Source: Platycarya strobilacea
Taxonomy: Eukaryota > Streptophyta > Magnoliopsida > Fagales > Juglandaceae
Direction of reading: 5' to 3'
Assembly (NCBI GenBank): GCA_036898215.1
Contig: CM072546.1
Span: 20,483,877 to 20,547,876, forward strand
DNA length: 64,000 nt
The number at the start of each line of letters is the position of its first letter. Position 1 is the first letter of the stretch. The notes below the pieces were generated by a model. That model made no database searches, was not told the origin of the DNA, and was given only the letters and a program-made list of their open reading frames with translations. Shown here one piece after another: positions 23,540 to 35,271 of the stretch. Both the position numbers and the translations under genes were made by a program.

Positions 23540-23900
23540 CCCGTTTGTCAACAACATCAAGCGATTGATCTGCTTTCGCACCGACTGCTAGAGCTAGGCC
23601 TCCAACCTTTACAGGTTTTGTCAGATACGCGTGGCTCCGCACCGAATTACCAGAGTTAGACTTCCAACATTTGCAGGTTTTGTCGGACATGCATGGCTCC
23701 GCACCGCATTGCCAGAGCTAGGCCTGCAGCTTTTGTTGTCTTTGTCGGACACGAATAATTTTAATTATTCAACTTCAAATCTCTGGAATATCTAATTCGT
23801 CAATAACATCAAGCGGATTTAAATCTTCTTCCGCACCGAAATGATAAAATTCGGCTTCAACCTTTGCAGGTTTTGTCGGACACGGATGATTCTAACTTCT
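23540..23900. repeat. 62-bp-type tandem repeats in the E1 3' region
   Basis: The words GCAGGTTTTGTCGGACA and GGCTCCGCACCGAATT recur at a 62-bp spacing (23612, 23674, about 23736) and once more after an AT-rich spacer (about 23867). AACCT-TTGC-AGGTT can pair. E2 has two such units at about 44220-44395. The block is upstream of the antisense ORF in both elements. Confidence 0.8.
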
Positions 23901-24163
23901 ACAGTCTCTACTAACGCAGCATTTTATTTGTCTGTTAGTTATTGTAGGAATATATCTTATTGAGATAATTATGATTCCTTTTTAATGATGCCAAAAGGGG
24001 GAGAAGTTTTAGACTAGAACATTAACATTGTTTAAATCGCTAAACTTGTTATATATGCTTGGAATTATGTTTATATTTTTGCTTGAAAAACTAACGCACA
24101 TTTTCAGGGGGAGCTTAAGTATTAATACAGGATTCAGGTTCTATCAAGCATTTGTCATCATAA

Positions 24164-24176
24164 AAAAGGGGGAGAT
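24164..24176 (+). other. Polypurine tract of E1, with two similar tracts upstream
   Basis: AAAAAGGGGGAGAT directly precedes the 3' LTR. Similar tracts lie at 23993-24005 (AAAAGGGGGAGAA) and 24105-24113 (CAGGGGGAG). E2 has the same three (43960-43977, 44024-44032, 44112-44127). Confidence 0.75.
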
Positions 24177-25527
24177 TGTTGAACCCAAGGTTTCAAGTTT
24201 CATGTAAATCTAGAAATGGATTTTGATGATAACAAATGAATCCAAAAAATAAAGGAGTCTCAAGCTCAAGTTGTCCACACAATATAATCAAGCACATCAA
24301 GGAAGCAAGCATGAGCAAGAAGGGAACAAGTTCACATTAAAATCATAGAATAATGTTGTAAATCTCTTAAAAATTCAAAATTAGGATTAAGGCTCAAAAT
24401 TAATATTTTATCATAAAGCATTAAAATACATTTTCCACATATGCATGAATATTTTGAAAATTAAATTTGAAAATTTTGAAAGATGATTGATTGTCATCTT
24501 TCATATGTGCATGACATGATTAAAGGTTTGAACTTTGAAAATATTAAGATGATTGATTGTCATCTTTCATGTGTACATGTTTTATTTGAATATTTTCAAA
24601 AGTGGTGGATGCTTTTCTTAACTTATGCAAAAGGTAGATGTCTTTATTTGAAAATTTTGAAAAGTAAAGTGTGCTCCTTTTGTCATATGTAAAAAGTAAA
24701 AAATTATGTTTGAAATTTTTGAAAAGTAAAGTGTGCTCCTTTTGTCACATGCAAAAACTAAAAATATTAGATTTGAAATTTTTGAAAAGTAAATGATGGT
24801 GTTTTTGACATGGGAATCTTTTCAAATTTGAAATTGAAAAATCATTTGCCTATAAATAGCTCACTTGAATTTTGTAAAATTCACAACAAGAGCTTACACA
24901 TCTATTGCTAAGTTTTGCATCATTTATTCAAAGCTCTCATTCTCTCTTTTCTAAAGTTTTGAGCCTTAATTCTTGTTCTTGTTGAGAGAGATATAGGTTG
25001 CGCTGTATTGTTTCTATCTCACTCATTGAGGAGTGTACTTTGATAGTCTACCTACTATCAACTCTTGTATTTGTAAAAGGGTGTGTATAACCCTTGTGTG
25101 TGTAGAAGGTATTCTACACGGGGAATAGTTAAATCACCAAGTGTGAGGTGATTGGAAGTGTAGAAGGTGTTCTACACGGGGAATAGTTAAATCACCAAGT
25201 GTAAGGTGATTGGAAGTGTAGAGGGTGTTCTACACGGATTCTTTGGAGCGGTGCTGCTCAAAGGTGTAATAGGTTTCTATCTCCACCTAAAGGAGATTGA
25301 ATAGTGGATTTGGGAATCCTCAAGAGGTAGCTTGAGGCGACGACGTAGGCAGTGGGGCCGAACCTCGTTAATATACTGAGTTTGCTTCTCTCTTACTCTT
25401 ACTATTTATATTTATTGTTGTTTCATATTTTGTTTATATTTTATATTATATATTTGATTTATAATTGTTATTTTTTTTAAATACAACTCAATTCACCCCC
25501 CCTCTTGTGTTTGTCATTTGGGCAACA
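24177..25527 (+). repeat. 3' LTR of E1
   Basis: TGTTGAACCC..GGGCAACA, 1351 bp. It is 63 bp longer than the 5' LTR, mainly from a tandem duplication around 24660-24785 (AAAGTGTGCTCCTTTTGTCA twice). TATA box at 24851-24860 and hairpin array at 25100-25235. Confidence 0.9.
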
Positions 25528-26171
25528 GGGAAGAAGTGAAGAGGTTCATCATATATATATATATACACACACACAAGAGACGTTGCTCAAGACCAAAAGA
25601 GAAGCAAATCCTTTGAAGTGTCCAGTTTTCTCTCCAAAGGCCATGTACACTTGTCCTCCTCACTTAGCCCCCATCATTACATCTAATTTTTAGTCTTAGT
25701 TGGTAATATCTTCATCCAAGGGTCATGTTTAAACCACCTATAAACTTATCTTGATCAATGGCTTAGATAATTTCATCACGTGAAAAGAAAATAAAAAAAA
25801 TTTTGGAATCACTTATGAGTTGGCTTCGGCCACTTGACATCTCCAAGTGTCATCCAACACTTCTAGGGGCTTCACCCCATGCTGCCACTTGCTCAACCTC
25901 CCATTGGCACACTTGGATAGATTAGAAGATTTTTTTCTAAAGCTTGGTTAAGGCAAAAGTTGGTAACTAATTTTAGATAACCAAATTTTAGATAAACTCT
26001 TCCCCACTTGCCACATGTACTCTTACACATGTCATGATGCCAAAACACTTGAGAAAAAACCAATCAAATTTCGTCCCATGCTTAAGTCGGTGCATATAGC
26101 TTAAGTTGATTTCCATTTTCGCCCTTTACAAGTGCATTTGCTTCTCACCCAATTATGTCCTTAATCCCGCC

Positions 26172-26297
26172 CGTATCTCTAAAAACGCAAAACATGAAAG
26201 TTCTAGATCTTCTGATCTATAGAATTTTGAATCACATTGTTATGAGATCAGATGAGAAATATATTCTTAATTTATCGAAACATTTTGAAACTTCTCG
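26172..26297 (-). repeat. Shared LTR block, copy 4
   Basis: Minus-strand match to 1950-2083, in the right part of the solo LTR (GTATCTCT..AAAACATGAAAGTT..TTTGAATCACATTG..GAGATCAGATGAGAAA). Confidence 0.55.
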
Positions 26298-26582
26298 AGA
26301 ATACCCAATCTGTGCTCACCATTCTTCCAACTCTAATTTTCTAAATCTTCTAAAAATAATATTTCTCTAAGTTCCAACTAAAATGCTCTAGCTAATACCT
26401 TGCTCAAACTTTCATGAATTTGACCACAATTCATCATATTTCATCTAATAACTTAAGTGTCTCTACTTTGATTTTAAAACCTAAGTACCATATGTTTCCA
26501 AAAGCTTCCATAAAAATATTAAAATGACCTCAAAAATAAATGTATATCCTAAGGAAGCCTTTTAAAAAGAAGGGTTATTACA

Positions 26583-27426
26583 TTGATGCCCTTCATGCAT
26601 TTATCTCTTAGTTCCAACTAGAGTTTCCACTTAAAGATCTTGGTCCACTTGGCTATTTTTTGGGCATACAAGCTACTTGGACGTGTTTACAACGCAGTCA
26701 AACAAAGTACATTACTAATCTCCTTACTCGAACACACATGATTGGCGCCAAACTTTGCAATACACATTGTTCCTCTAGATCTAAACTCTCCTAATTTGAT
26801 GGTGAAGCTCTTTGTGATGCCACTAAATACAAACATGTGGTAGGATCCTTACAATATTGTACACTGACTAGACCAAAAATAGCCTTCTTGGTTAATCAAT
26901 TGTGTCAATATCTTCATAAACCGACCTCAACTCATTGGATAGTAGCTAAACGCGTCATGCGTTACTTGAAATCTATTGCAGATCATGGCCTACTTTACAC
27001 AAAAGGCTCTCTTCAAATTTATGCCTTTTGTGACTTCGATTGGGCAGGTAGCCTTGATGATCGGCGTTCTACATCTGGCCTAGCTGTGTTTCTCGACAAC
27101 TCGCTCAAGTCTTAGAGTGCCAAGAAACAAGGGGTGGTCTCTAGGTCTAGTACTGAAGCCGAATACCGATCTCTTGCTTTAGCAATAGCTGAGCTATACT
27201 GGCGACGTATGCTACTTCGTGATCTACATATCACCCTTCCAACAGCTCATGTGCTCATGGGGTGATAATTTTAGTGCCTTATCACTTGCTTCAATTCCAA
27301 TATTTCATGCTACATATCTACTGTTGATCAAGTAGTCGATAGTCTCACCAAAGGATTATCAACTCCAAGATTTCAATTTCTCAAGACCAAATTCATGGTG
27401 GTTCCCCCCAGCAGTTTGAGGGAGTT
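26583..27426 (+). pseudogene. Old Copia RT/RNase H, right fragment
   Basis: Reading continues from the left fragment with FPLKDLGPLGYFLGIQA, then VGSLQYCTLTRPKIAFLVN and the RNase H motifs AFCDFDWAGSLDDRRSTSG and SSTEAEYRSLA. Several stops are present. The frame ends near the polypurine-like GAGGGAG before a short LTR. Confidence 0.85.
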
Positions 27427-27724
27427 TGTTAATTAATGTAAATATAAAGATCATGTTGATCAAGATATTTCTATTACTGAAGATTCGGCTACCAAAGATG
27501 ATGCTATTATTGAAGATTTGATTAATATTGATTGTTCTGTTATTAAAGATAAGCCTGGTGTATGAGATCAATTCTGTTGTATCTGATATCTTGTATTATT
27601 CCAATTCTTGTAAATTCAAAGTGTACTCTGCTACTATAAATAAATGAATACGTTACATGGATGATCACTTCGATCATTCCTCATTTTTCCAACTCTGTTT
27701 GCATTCTCTTTCAATGAACAACAG
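27427..27724 (+). repeat. 3' LTR of the old Copia element
   Basis: TGTTAATTAATG..GAACAACA, 298 bp, directly after GTTTGAGGGAGTT. Its 5' partner is not in the window; the left end of the element is lost. Confidence 0.65.
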
Positions 27725-27791
27725 AGCTGTGCTTATTACAAGTTTTTTCACCCTCGACCATATACATAACCTCAGAAGGTGTTTCTTCTTG

Positions 27792-28172
27792 CTAGTGCTG
27801 TTTAGGGACATGTCTTATAGCCTTTCTAGCTAGCGTGTGAGCTACATAATTAGTTTCTCTATACACACTATTGACTGTCCATGTGGGCCTATGAGAAAGT
27901 ACTTCTTTGATAGCCTGCACAAGTTGGCTAGTCCCTCCATTGTACACTTCTTTGCTCTGTATTGCTGTGATTACTACTTGGGAATCCCCTTTAAACATTG
28001 CCTCATTAACATGTAGTTCTGCAGCTATTTCCATAGCCTTCCACAAGGCAAGAGTCTCAGCCAATTCACTGTCTCGTATAAAAACTTTACTAACACAAGA
28101 AGCAAACTTTAATTCTCCTTTTAAATCTCTTTTTATTACCCCTATATCAAGAAGCGTAGATGAATTGTCCAA
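27792..28172 (-). pseudogene. LINE-type RNase H domain remnant (RVT_3-like)
   Basis: A 126-codon minus-strand frame contains AETLALWKAMEIAAEL, FKGDSQVVITAI and WTVNSVYRETNYVAHTLARK, the order seen in the C-terminal RNase H domain of plant LINE ORF2 and in related plant RNase H-like proteins. It starts without the first catalytic aspartate region and no reverse transcriptase is next to it, so it is a fragment. Confidence 0.65.
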
Positions 28173-28342
28173 ATTTCATTATAATTTATCTTCATCTAGT
28201 TATCATGTGGTGGCAGTCATTTGATATGTCTTTTGATTCCTTCAAATCGTATTTTTTTAAGCAGATTTGTATGCCATTTTTATAATTGATAATTATATCA
28301 AGTCTTAAACACTAGTTTTTTTTTAATTCTTTTTAATTCATC

Positions 28343-28600
28343 TGTTAGAGCTGAAGAAAAATAAAATAGAAGATGAAGGGATACAATCTAGAAAATAGAG
28401 AGTACTTATCTCTCAATTCATTTAGAAAACAACACTCACACTTACAGGTACATGTAAACTGAACTATATACTTTAGTTCAGATGCATTTTGAATCTTCAA
28501 CTTACATGACATTAAATCGTAATCAATCAAACATGAACTCCACACATTTACTCGATACAAGACAAAATAATAAATCTTGTATTCTAACAAGATAAACACA
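28343..28600 (-). repeat. 3' LTR of the minus-strand Copia element
   Basis: TGTTAGAGCTGAAG..GATAAACACA in plus orientation, 258 bp. A purine-rich stretch on the minus strand (AAGGAGGAGTATAGAA) abuts it at 28604-28621 as polypurine tract. Confidence 0.75.
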
Positions 28601-28649
28601 TTAAATTCTATACTCCTCCTTAATGTGTTTATCTGAAACTCCTAGCATG

Positions 28650-31560
28650 GTTCTCAAACCTGTCCCTCGGCAAAGCTTTTGTGAAGATATTGCCAGTTGT
28701 TCTTAAGTGCAGCAATACTTCAAATTAATCTCCCCATTTGCCTCAACTTCCCTTAAGTGATGATACTTAATTGCTATATACTTGGTCCTGTTATGAAAAC
28801 AGGACTTTGAGCAATGGCAATAGTAGACATATTATCACACAAAATCTCAATAGGTTCTTGTTGTTTTTCTCCCATGTCTTCCATGATTCTAGTTAGCCAA
28901 ATAGCTTGATTTGCAATATTGGTAATTGCAATATACTCAGCCTCAGCAGTGAATTAAGCAACACATTTTTGTTTCCTTGAACCCCATGAAAATAATCCTG
29001 AGCCAAAGTTTAAACAAAAACCAAAATTGCTTTTTAAATCATCCATAGAACCTGCCCAATCACTGTCTGTGTTACCAACTAGCTTTCTTTTTCACAATTC
29101 TTGAACCAGATGCCATAATCAAGAGTCCCCTACAAGTATCTGAGAATCCTCTTCCCTGCACCATAGTGAAATTGGCTTGGTTCTTGCATAAATCTTAAGA
29201 GTAAACTTGTAGCAAACATGATATTAGGTCTTGTAGCAATTAAATAAAGTAAACTGCCAACTAAAGTTCTAAATGATCCAAGATCAGCTATCTTCACTCT
29301 ATCATTTTTCTAGAATTTTTCTCTTGCAATCAAAGGAGTTGCAACTGCTTTACATCTAAGCATTTTAAACTTGGACAACAGCTCTTTAGTGTACTTCCTT
29401 GAGAAATGAAGATGTCTTCTCTTCTTGGCACACTTCCATTCCCAAAAAATAATGCATCATTCCAAGATCACTCATTTCAAAAGTTTTTATCATATTTTCT
29501 TTAAAACTTTCAATGAATTGGATATTGTTTCCTGTAAAAATCAGATCATCAACATACAAAGAAACAATTAAAATGTCAGAGTTTCCTAAATGCTTTGTAT
29601 AGAGTGTATGCTCACTTTTACTTCTTTGGAATCCTTGGTCAAGAAAATAACCATCAATCTTTCCATACCAGGCTCGTGGTGCCTGTTTTAAATCATAAAG
29701 AGCCTTGTTTAGTCTCAATAGTTTTCCAACTTCTTCAGTAAAGCTCTTTGGTTGGCTTACATAAACCTCTTTTAACTCACCATTCAAGAAAGCAGACTTC
29801 ACAGCTAGTTGGTAGATTTTCCATCACGAATGCAATTAGTATTCTAATTGTATCTAACCTTGCAACAGGTGCAAAGGTTTCATTATAATCTCTTCCAAAC
29901 TATTGAGCATAGCCCTTCACAACTAATCTGGCTTTGTATTTTTGCACTGTCTTATCTAGATTTAACTTGGTTTTATAAACCCATTTCACACCAATGACTT
30001 CCTTTTTCTGGAGGTCGATCAACCAATGTTCATGTATCATTTTTCTTGATCATTTTCATTTCCTCATCCATATCTTTGACCCACACTTCATGCTTTGAGG
30101 CAACTCCAAAGTTTTGAGGTTCTAATGAGAGAAAATTTCAACTCTCATAAATTTCATTCAAAGATCTGAGTCTCCTTGGTTGTGAATCATGTAAACTATC
30201 TGAAAGGTCTTCATTGTCTTCACTTTGAGCAACATGATCAATCTCAGGTTCTGAACTTTCAACTGGAATAGAAATACTTTTGTTTGAGACCTCACTGACT
30301 TCCCAATCCTAGAAAGCACCTTCATTAAACTACACATCTCGACTTATGATCAGTTTTTCAGTTTCCAAGATATAGACTCTATACCTTTTTGATTGAGTAC
30401 TATATCCTAAAAAGATCCATTTTTGAGATTTCTCCTCCAACTTTTATCTCTTTGGAGCTGGAACATGCATAAAGCAGATACAGTCAAACACCTTTAAGTA
30501 ATTAACTGAAGGTTTTCTGCCATACCATGCTTCATATGGTATTTTATCGAGCAATGCACTTGTGGGGCATCTATTTAACAAATAAACAATAGTATTCACT
30601 ACTTCAGACCAAAATTTTAAGGGCATTTTTTTCTTAAAAACCATTGATCTAGCCATCTCCATTACAATCATGCTTTTCTTTTCTGATCTCCATTTTGTTG
30701 AGGAGTATATGCTACTGTGAGTTGGTGCTGAAGGCCCTCTTCTTCACAGAACTTATCAAATTGATGAGAGGTATATTTTGTGCCTCTATCAGTTCTCAAA
30801 GTTTTTATTTTAAAGCCACTTTGAGTTTCAAAAACAACTTTAAACTTTTTGAAGATCTCAATTACTTTTGACTTTTACTTAATAAAATAAACCCGGGTCA
30901 TTCTTGTATAATCATCAATAAACAAAAGAAAGTACCTGTTTTGGTTTAGTGAAGGTGTTCTCATTGGACCACACACATCTGAGTGAACCAATTGCAATGG
31001 TTCTTTAGCTCTCCATGTAGATTCAGATGGGAAAGACCTTCTACATTGCTTTCCAAGCATGCATCCTTCACACAGATTTTTGGACTTGAACAGGAGGTAA
31101 GTCAGCAACCATTCCTCTCTAATGCAGCTACCTTATAGCATCTAGATTATAGTGTCCAAATCTTTGACGCCATAAGGTAGAGACATCAATTTCTACACTC
31201 ATAGCTTTAGGATGTTCCCATTGAATAGGAAAATTTCTATTACATCCCATTTTAATTTATGCTATTTCCAGATTATTTTTGTCATCAACAATTCGACAAA
31301 CACAATCTTCTAAATGTAAAGAATAACTATTTTGAATCATTTGACTAACACTCAACAGATTTTGTTCTAGGGAAGGGACAAGTAAAAAATCTTTAATGTA
31401 CTTGGTACCATTTCTTGTTTGAATGGCAATTGTTCCTTTACCTTTGGACTCCAGCAATTTACCATTTCCCATTTTTACTTGACAGATTCATCAAGCTGTG
31501 AGAAGATGTCTTCATCTGCTGCCATGTAATTACTACACCCACTATCAATGAACGAAGTGT
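28650..31560 (-). pseudogene. Copia pol (protease, integrase, RT, RNase H), broken
   Basis: From right to left: protease FIDSGCSNYMAADEDIF (about 31560-31510); GAG-pre-integrase and integrase with KNLCEGCMLGKQ and DVCGPMRTPS, and a second part with FWSEVVNTIVYLLNRCPT and PYEAWYGRKPSVNYLKVF; RT with MKSAFLNGELKEVYVSQP, LYDLKQAPRAWY and an intact SLYVDDLIFTGN; RNase H with TAEAEYIAITN near 28960-28930. Stops and frameshifts separate these blocks, so no full product is possible. Confidence 0.85.
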
Positions 31561-32540
31561 TGGAAGCTTTATTGATAGTGGCTTGATAGGCAAAAAACAG
31601 GTGTTCTTTATTCTTCTTCTCGGTGTAGTTTGCTTGTTGGCTGGTTTTGATTCTACAATCTTTCTCAACATGGCCAAATCTTCTATAGTTAGTGCACTGA
31701 GGTTTACGTTTGTGAAAACAATCATTTTCAACATGGTTGGTTTTTTTTTTTACAGATTCCACAAGGTGGACATTCTTGCTATTTATTTTTCTTCCTATCA
31801 TTTTTCTGAATTTTCTCTTATTTCTTAGAAAAATTCTGACTTTGTTTCTTCAAATATTTTGGCTTTTGAGATCTTACATTTACTTTAAACTGAAAAGCAT
31901 TTTTAAGAGAGTCTTATGTTCTTCTATCAACTTTTTGTTCATGTGCTTGCAAAGACTCCAACAATTCAGTGATGCTTAGAGTATTTAAATCCTTAGATTC
32001 TTCTACTGCAACAACAACATGATCATATTTCTCTATAAGACTAATTAAAATCTTTTCAACAATTCGTTGGTCAAAAATTTCTTCTTTATAGGTCCTCATC
32101 TGATTAACCAACTCGATTAATCTAGAAGAGTACTCTTTAATACTTTCAGTTTCCTTCATTTTAAAGTTCTCTAACTTCCTTCTCAAACCTTAAAGTTTGA
32201 TGGGTTTTATTTTTGAATTTCCTTGAAATTCTAATTGTAGAATATCCCATGCTTGCTTAAAAGTTGTAGCTCGTATTAATCTAGAAAAAATAGTCACTTA
32301 CAGCTTGTTGAAGCACAAATAATACCTTAGCATTTTTCTGTTGTTTAGCCTTGATTTGCTTCTGGACTGAAGCAAATTGCCCTTCAATTGGAGTGGTAAT
32401 TCCTTTCTCTGTCACCTCCTATAGATCTTAAGAGATGAACAAAGTCTTCATCTTTATGCTCCAATAATAATAGCCTTCTCCATTGACGATAGGGACTGGT
32501 ACTGTTGCTTCAAAGTTAGACAAATTTTGACCCAAAACAG
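31475..32540 (-). pseudogene. Copia gag of the minus-strand element, broken
   Basis: A UBN2-type gag stretch (MRRKLENFKMKETESIKEY, RIVEKILISL, LNTLSITELLESLQAHEQ) is at 32186-31914. A zinc-knuckle region follows at 31801-31600 as CTNYRRFGHVEKDC, in which the second cysteine of CxxCxxxGHxxxxC is tyrosine. Stops lie between the parts. Confidence 0.75.
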
Positions 32541-32563
32541 ATCAAACCTGCTCTGATTCCAAC

Positions 32564-32830
32564 TATTAAAGTTGAAGAAAAATAAAATAGAAGATGAGGG
32601 GATGCAATTTTGAAAACAAAGAGCACTTATCTCTCAATTCATTCAGAAAACAACACTCACCCTTACGGGTACATGTAAACTGAACTTAATTCTTTAGTCC
32701 AGATGCATTTTGACTCTTCAACTTACATGACATTAAATTGTAATAAATCAAACATTAACTCCACACATTTACTCGATACAAAACAAAATAATAAACTTGT
32801 AAGTTGTATTTTAACAAGATAAATTTAATA
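32564..32830 (-). repeat. 5' LTR of the minus-strand Copia element
   Basis: Begins TATTAAAGTTGAAG where the partner has TGTTAGAGCTGAAG, and is otherwise collinear with it (CAACTTACATGACATTAAAT). The outer end reads GATAAATTTAATA instead of GATAAACACA, so it has mutated. Confidence 0.75.
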
Positions 32831-34620
32831 TCATCTCATCTTATGTTATTTAATTATTATAATGTTATTAAATTTTTAAATAAAACAATATAAATAATTA
32901 ATTTAAAAAAAATCAATAATAATATTTTTTTTTAACTCTCAATTTTTATTTCAACTAGTCGTCACAATTTTGATAAATATCAACAAGTACCGTATAACTT
33001 TAGATTGAAGATGACGAGTTCTAATTAAATGAATATATATGATCATGATGCATATATATTTACTGTTTTGATAAATATGCATCATGATGTATATTTAAAG
33101 AAAATGATTTCTATTCTTAAATTGGTGCGAAAAATATTTTGATTTGAGAATAGAATATTATAGATCAGTAATTAACATGTAGATGTGAAAACAAGTTAAC
33201 AGGAATCTTTAAGTGGTCGTGGTCGGCCATATAGATGATCATGATCTGATACGTACATTTATGTGGAAAAGGATAGATGACCTCGAATCAAAGATGAGAC
33301 TTTTTGTGTACGTACTAGCTAGTCCCATAGTAGAGGGGAAAGATAAAGGAGTATCCAGCTACATCTGACCTAGTCAGAAATTGTCTCAAGGTTTCTTTGA
33401 AATTTCCTAATTCTTTCTCCATCAGTCGTATTAATTATATATGATATACCCATTTTTCTGCAGGCGCGTAAAAGTCATTAAATTTATCCAGCTGGTCTTT
33501 CTATATAGCTAGCTACATAGTAGAATTTATCTTCCTCATGTGATTGGAGAAAGAGAGCATCGATCCATTAATGTGTCTATTCTTGTTTAAATTGCTTCAC
33601 TTAACTCCAAGTCAACGATGATCAGTAATTTTCCTGCATGGCTTCATAACCAAAGATCAATCCAATGATCTCTAAACTGCGGAGGCCTAACTAGCTTAGG
33701 ATATATTTGTCTAATTAATGATCAAGAAGAAGAGGTACTGGGTGTATAAGAATTAGGTATAGTTTTGATAGTTAGTTGAGATCAAGAGTTGACTTAAAAG
33801 ATGAAATTAAAATTTAAAGTTGAATAAAATATTATTATAATATTATTTTTTAATATTATTATATTTTTAAAATTAACAAAAACTAAAATTATATTTTATA
33901 TATTTTATATAAAAATTTTAAAAAATTATAATAATAATAATATTAAATATATTAAAATAATTTCTCAATCCTTGTCATTCATCAGATAAAACCATGCCTG
34001 CAAAAGTAGCAGTATCATGACCTCCAATTTGACCGCACGTAGATGATGACATGCATTTTTTTGCTACAATTTTGACCGAAATTATTCACACACAATAAGA
34101 AATACGGATACATATAATTAATTAACAGTAATTAAAAAATTATTTGCAATTAAAATAATTTTTTTATTACTAATATATATATTTTTTTGTAGTGACTTTT
34201 TTTCAAAGAAAAATACTGATCATATGGACACCGAAAAAAGGACTCTCGACACTAATAAATTGTGGCAACATTCTTCTAATTACGTTTTTAAATTATAATT
34301 ATATTTTAAATTATAATTCATATATTTTAAATTATATATGTAAATATATATATATAAATATAATTTAATATAAATTAAAATAAATAAATAAATAAAAGAT
34401 AAAGTATCGAAATTTAATACAGCAAATGCATAAATAGCCGGTACAATCGTACCGTAATGTTCAAGTTATGACGATATGAGTACAGCTAGCGCGTTCAGAT
34501 CCGTGTTGGTGTTTTCTGCGCACAAAAGCGACATTTCTACCACGACCAAAGTACGTCTTTTCAAGCATTGCAAAAATTTGATAACAAAAATTTATTAGTA
34601 ATGAAAGTGGATAATTTTAA
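32831..34620. other. AT-rich non-coding DNA with a MITE-like stretch
   Basis: No coding frame is seen. The part at about 33755-33970 (GTTGAATAAAATATTATTAT, repeated AATATTATTAT) resembles the interior of the MITE at 34621. TTTTTTTGTAGTG at 34184-34195 looks like one CACTA end, but no partner was found. Confidence 0.4.
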
Positions 34621-34836
34621 GGTGTTATTTAGATAGTAAAATGTGATCAGATGATTTTATATAAGGATTAAAAATTAAATAAAATATTATTTTTAAATAT
34701 TATTATTATTATGAGATGAAATTTGAAATTAATTATTATATTTTATGTAAAAATTCAAAAAAATTATATTAATAAAATGAGATTAAAAATCTATTAGAAA
34801 TTACAATAAGATTATTAAATAGTGTTTAAATAACGT
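34621..34836. mobile_element. MITE-like element 1
   Basis: GTTATTTAGATAGTAAAA at the left and, inverted at the right, GTTATTTAAACACTATTTAA form imperfect terminal inverted repeats around an AT-rich interior (GATTAAAAATTAAATAAAAT..AATATTATTATTATT..GAGATGAAATTTG). I recall similar GAGATGAGATG-type MITEs as abundant in Fagales genomes; this is from memory. Confidence 0.5.
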
Positions 34837-34860
34837 TAAAAGCACTTTAATAAAAAAAAA

Positions 34861-35271
34861 TTAGGTTGCTTGGATGCTAAATATATATCAAAACACTTTC
34901 AATCTCAAATAAATTAAAAAAATTGACACCTTTTCTCAAACGTATTTTTTCAGATAGTGTGAAACATAATCTATATTATAAAACAATTGGCAATTGACGA
35001 AAATATGATCTATGCAAATTTTAAATAAATACAAATTTAAACTTAAAAAATGTGACCATAATATTTTACAATTCAAATAATTGACATTTCTACCTCCGAA
35101 AATATATTTTTAATTTATTTTTAAACAAACATAATGTGTTTGAAATTATTTTAAATATATATATATGTTACACAATAGTAAATAACCAAGTTATATTTGT
35201 CACAGCAATCCTAAATATATATTAAATATTTAAGATGAGATGAAATACTTTTGTTATCTAAATGGGCCTAA
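34861..35271. mobile_element. MITE-like element 2
   Basis: TTAGGTTGCTTGGAT at the left and TTAGGCCCATTTAGAT inverted at the right (ATCTAAATGGGCCTAA) are imperfect terminal inverted repeats, 411 bp apart outer to outer. The interior is AT-rich with no coding frame. A clear target repeat was not seen. Confidence 0.5.

Larger units (their letters stand above)
17669..25527 (+). mobile_element. E1: SIRE-like Copia retrotransposon, degenerate
   Basis: Two LTRs (17669-18956, 24177-25527), a primer-binding site TGGTATCAGAGC at 18959-18970, gag, a heavily deleted pol, an antisense ORF, tandem repeats and a polypurine tract. Flanks are GGGAA (17663-17667, followed by one extra A) and GGGAA (25528-25532), consistent with a target repeat. 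Gag is about 95% identical by eye to that of E2 at 48177-49808. Integrase is deleted and pol has many stops, so movement would need a helper element. Confidence 0.9.
15383..26582 (-). mobile_element. Solo LTR of a Ty3-type element, itself split by E1
   Basis: It begins TGTGATGTCC at 15383 and ends GGGTTATTACA at 26582, flanked by a perfect 5-bp target repeat TTGAT (15378-15382 and 26583-26587). Without E1 (17669-25527 plus its target repeat) the LTR is about 3.3 kb with no internal coding region, so it is a solo LTR. The TGTAATAACCC start on the minus strand resembles Ty3 LTRs, which suggests minus orientation. It interrupts the RT of the old Copia element. Confidence 0.8.
28343..32830 (-). 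mobile_element. Copia retrotransposon, minus strand, with target repeat TCATC
   Basis: Short LTRs (28343-28600 and 32564-32830) flank a broken gag-pol on the minus strand. TCATC occurs at 28338-28342 and 32831-32835. On the minus strand the 5' LTR is followed by TGGAATCAGAGC (32550-32561), a one-base variant of the initiator tRNA-Met primer site. The LTRs differ at many bases and by indels, so the insertion is fairly old. Confidence 0.85.

Noticed and set aside
28345..28599. 84-codon minus-strand frame
   Set aside because: It lies entirely within the 3' LTR of the minus-strand Copia element.
34184..34195. TTTTTTTGTAGTG as the end of a CACTA transposon
   Set aside because: No inverted partner end or 3-bp target repeat was found nearby; a T-rich run can give this by chance.
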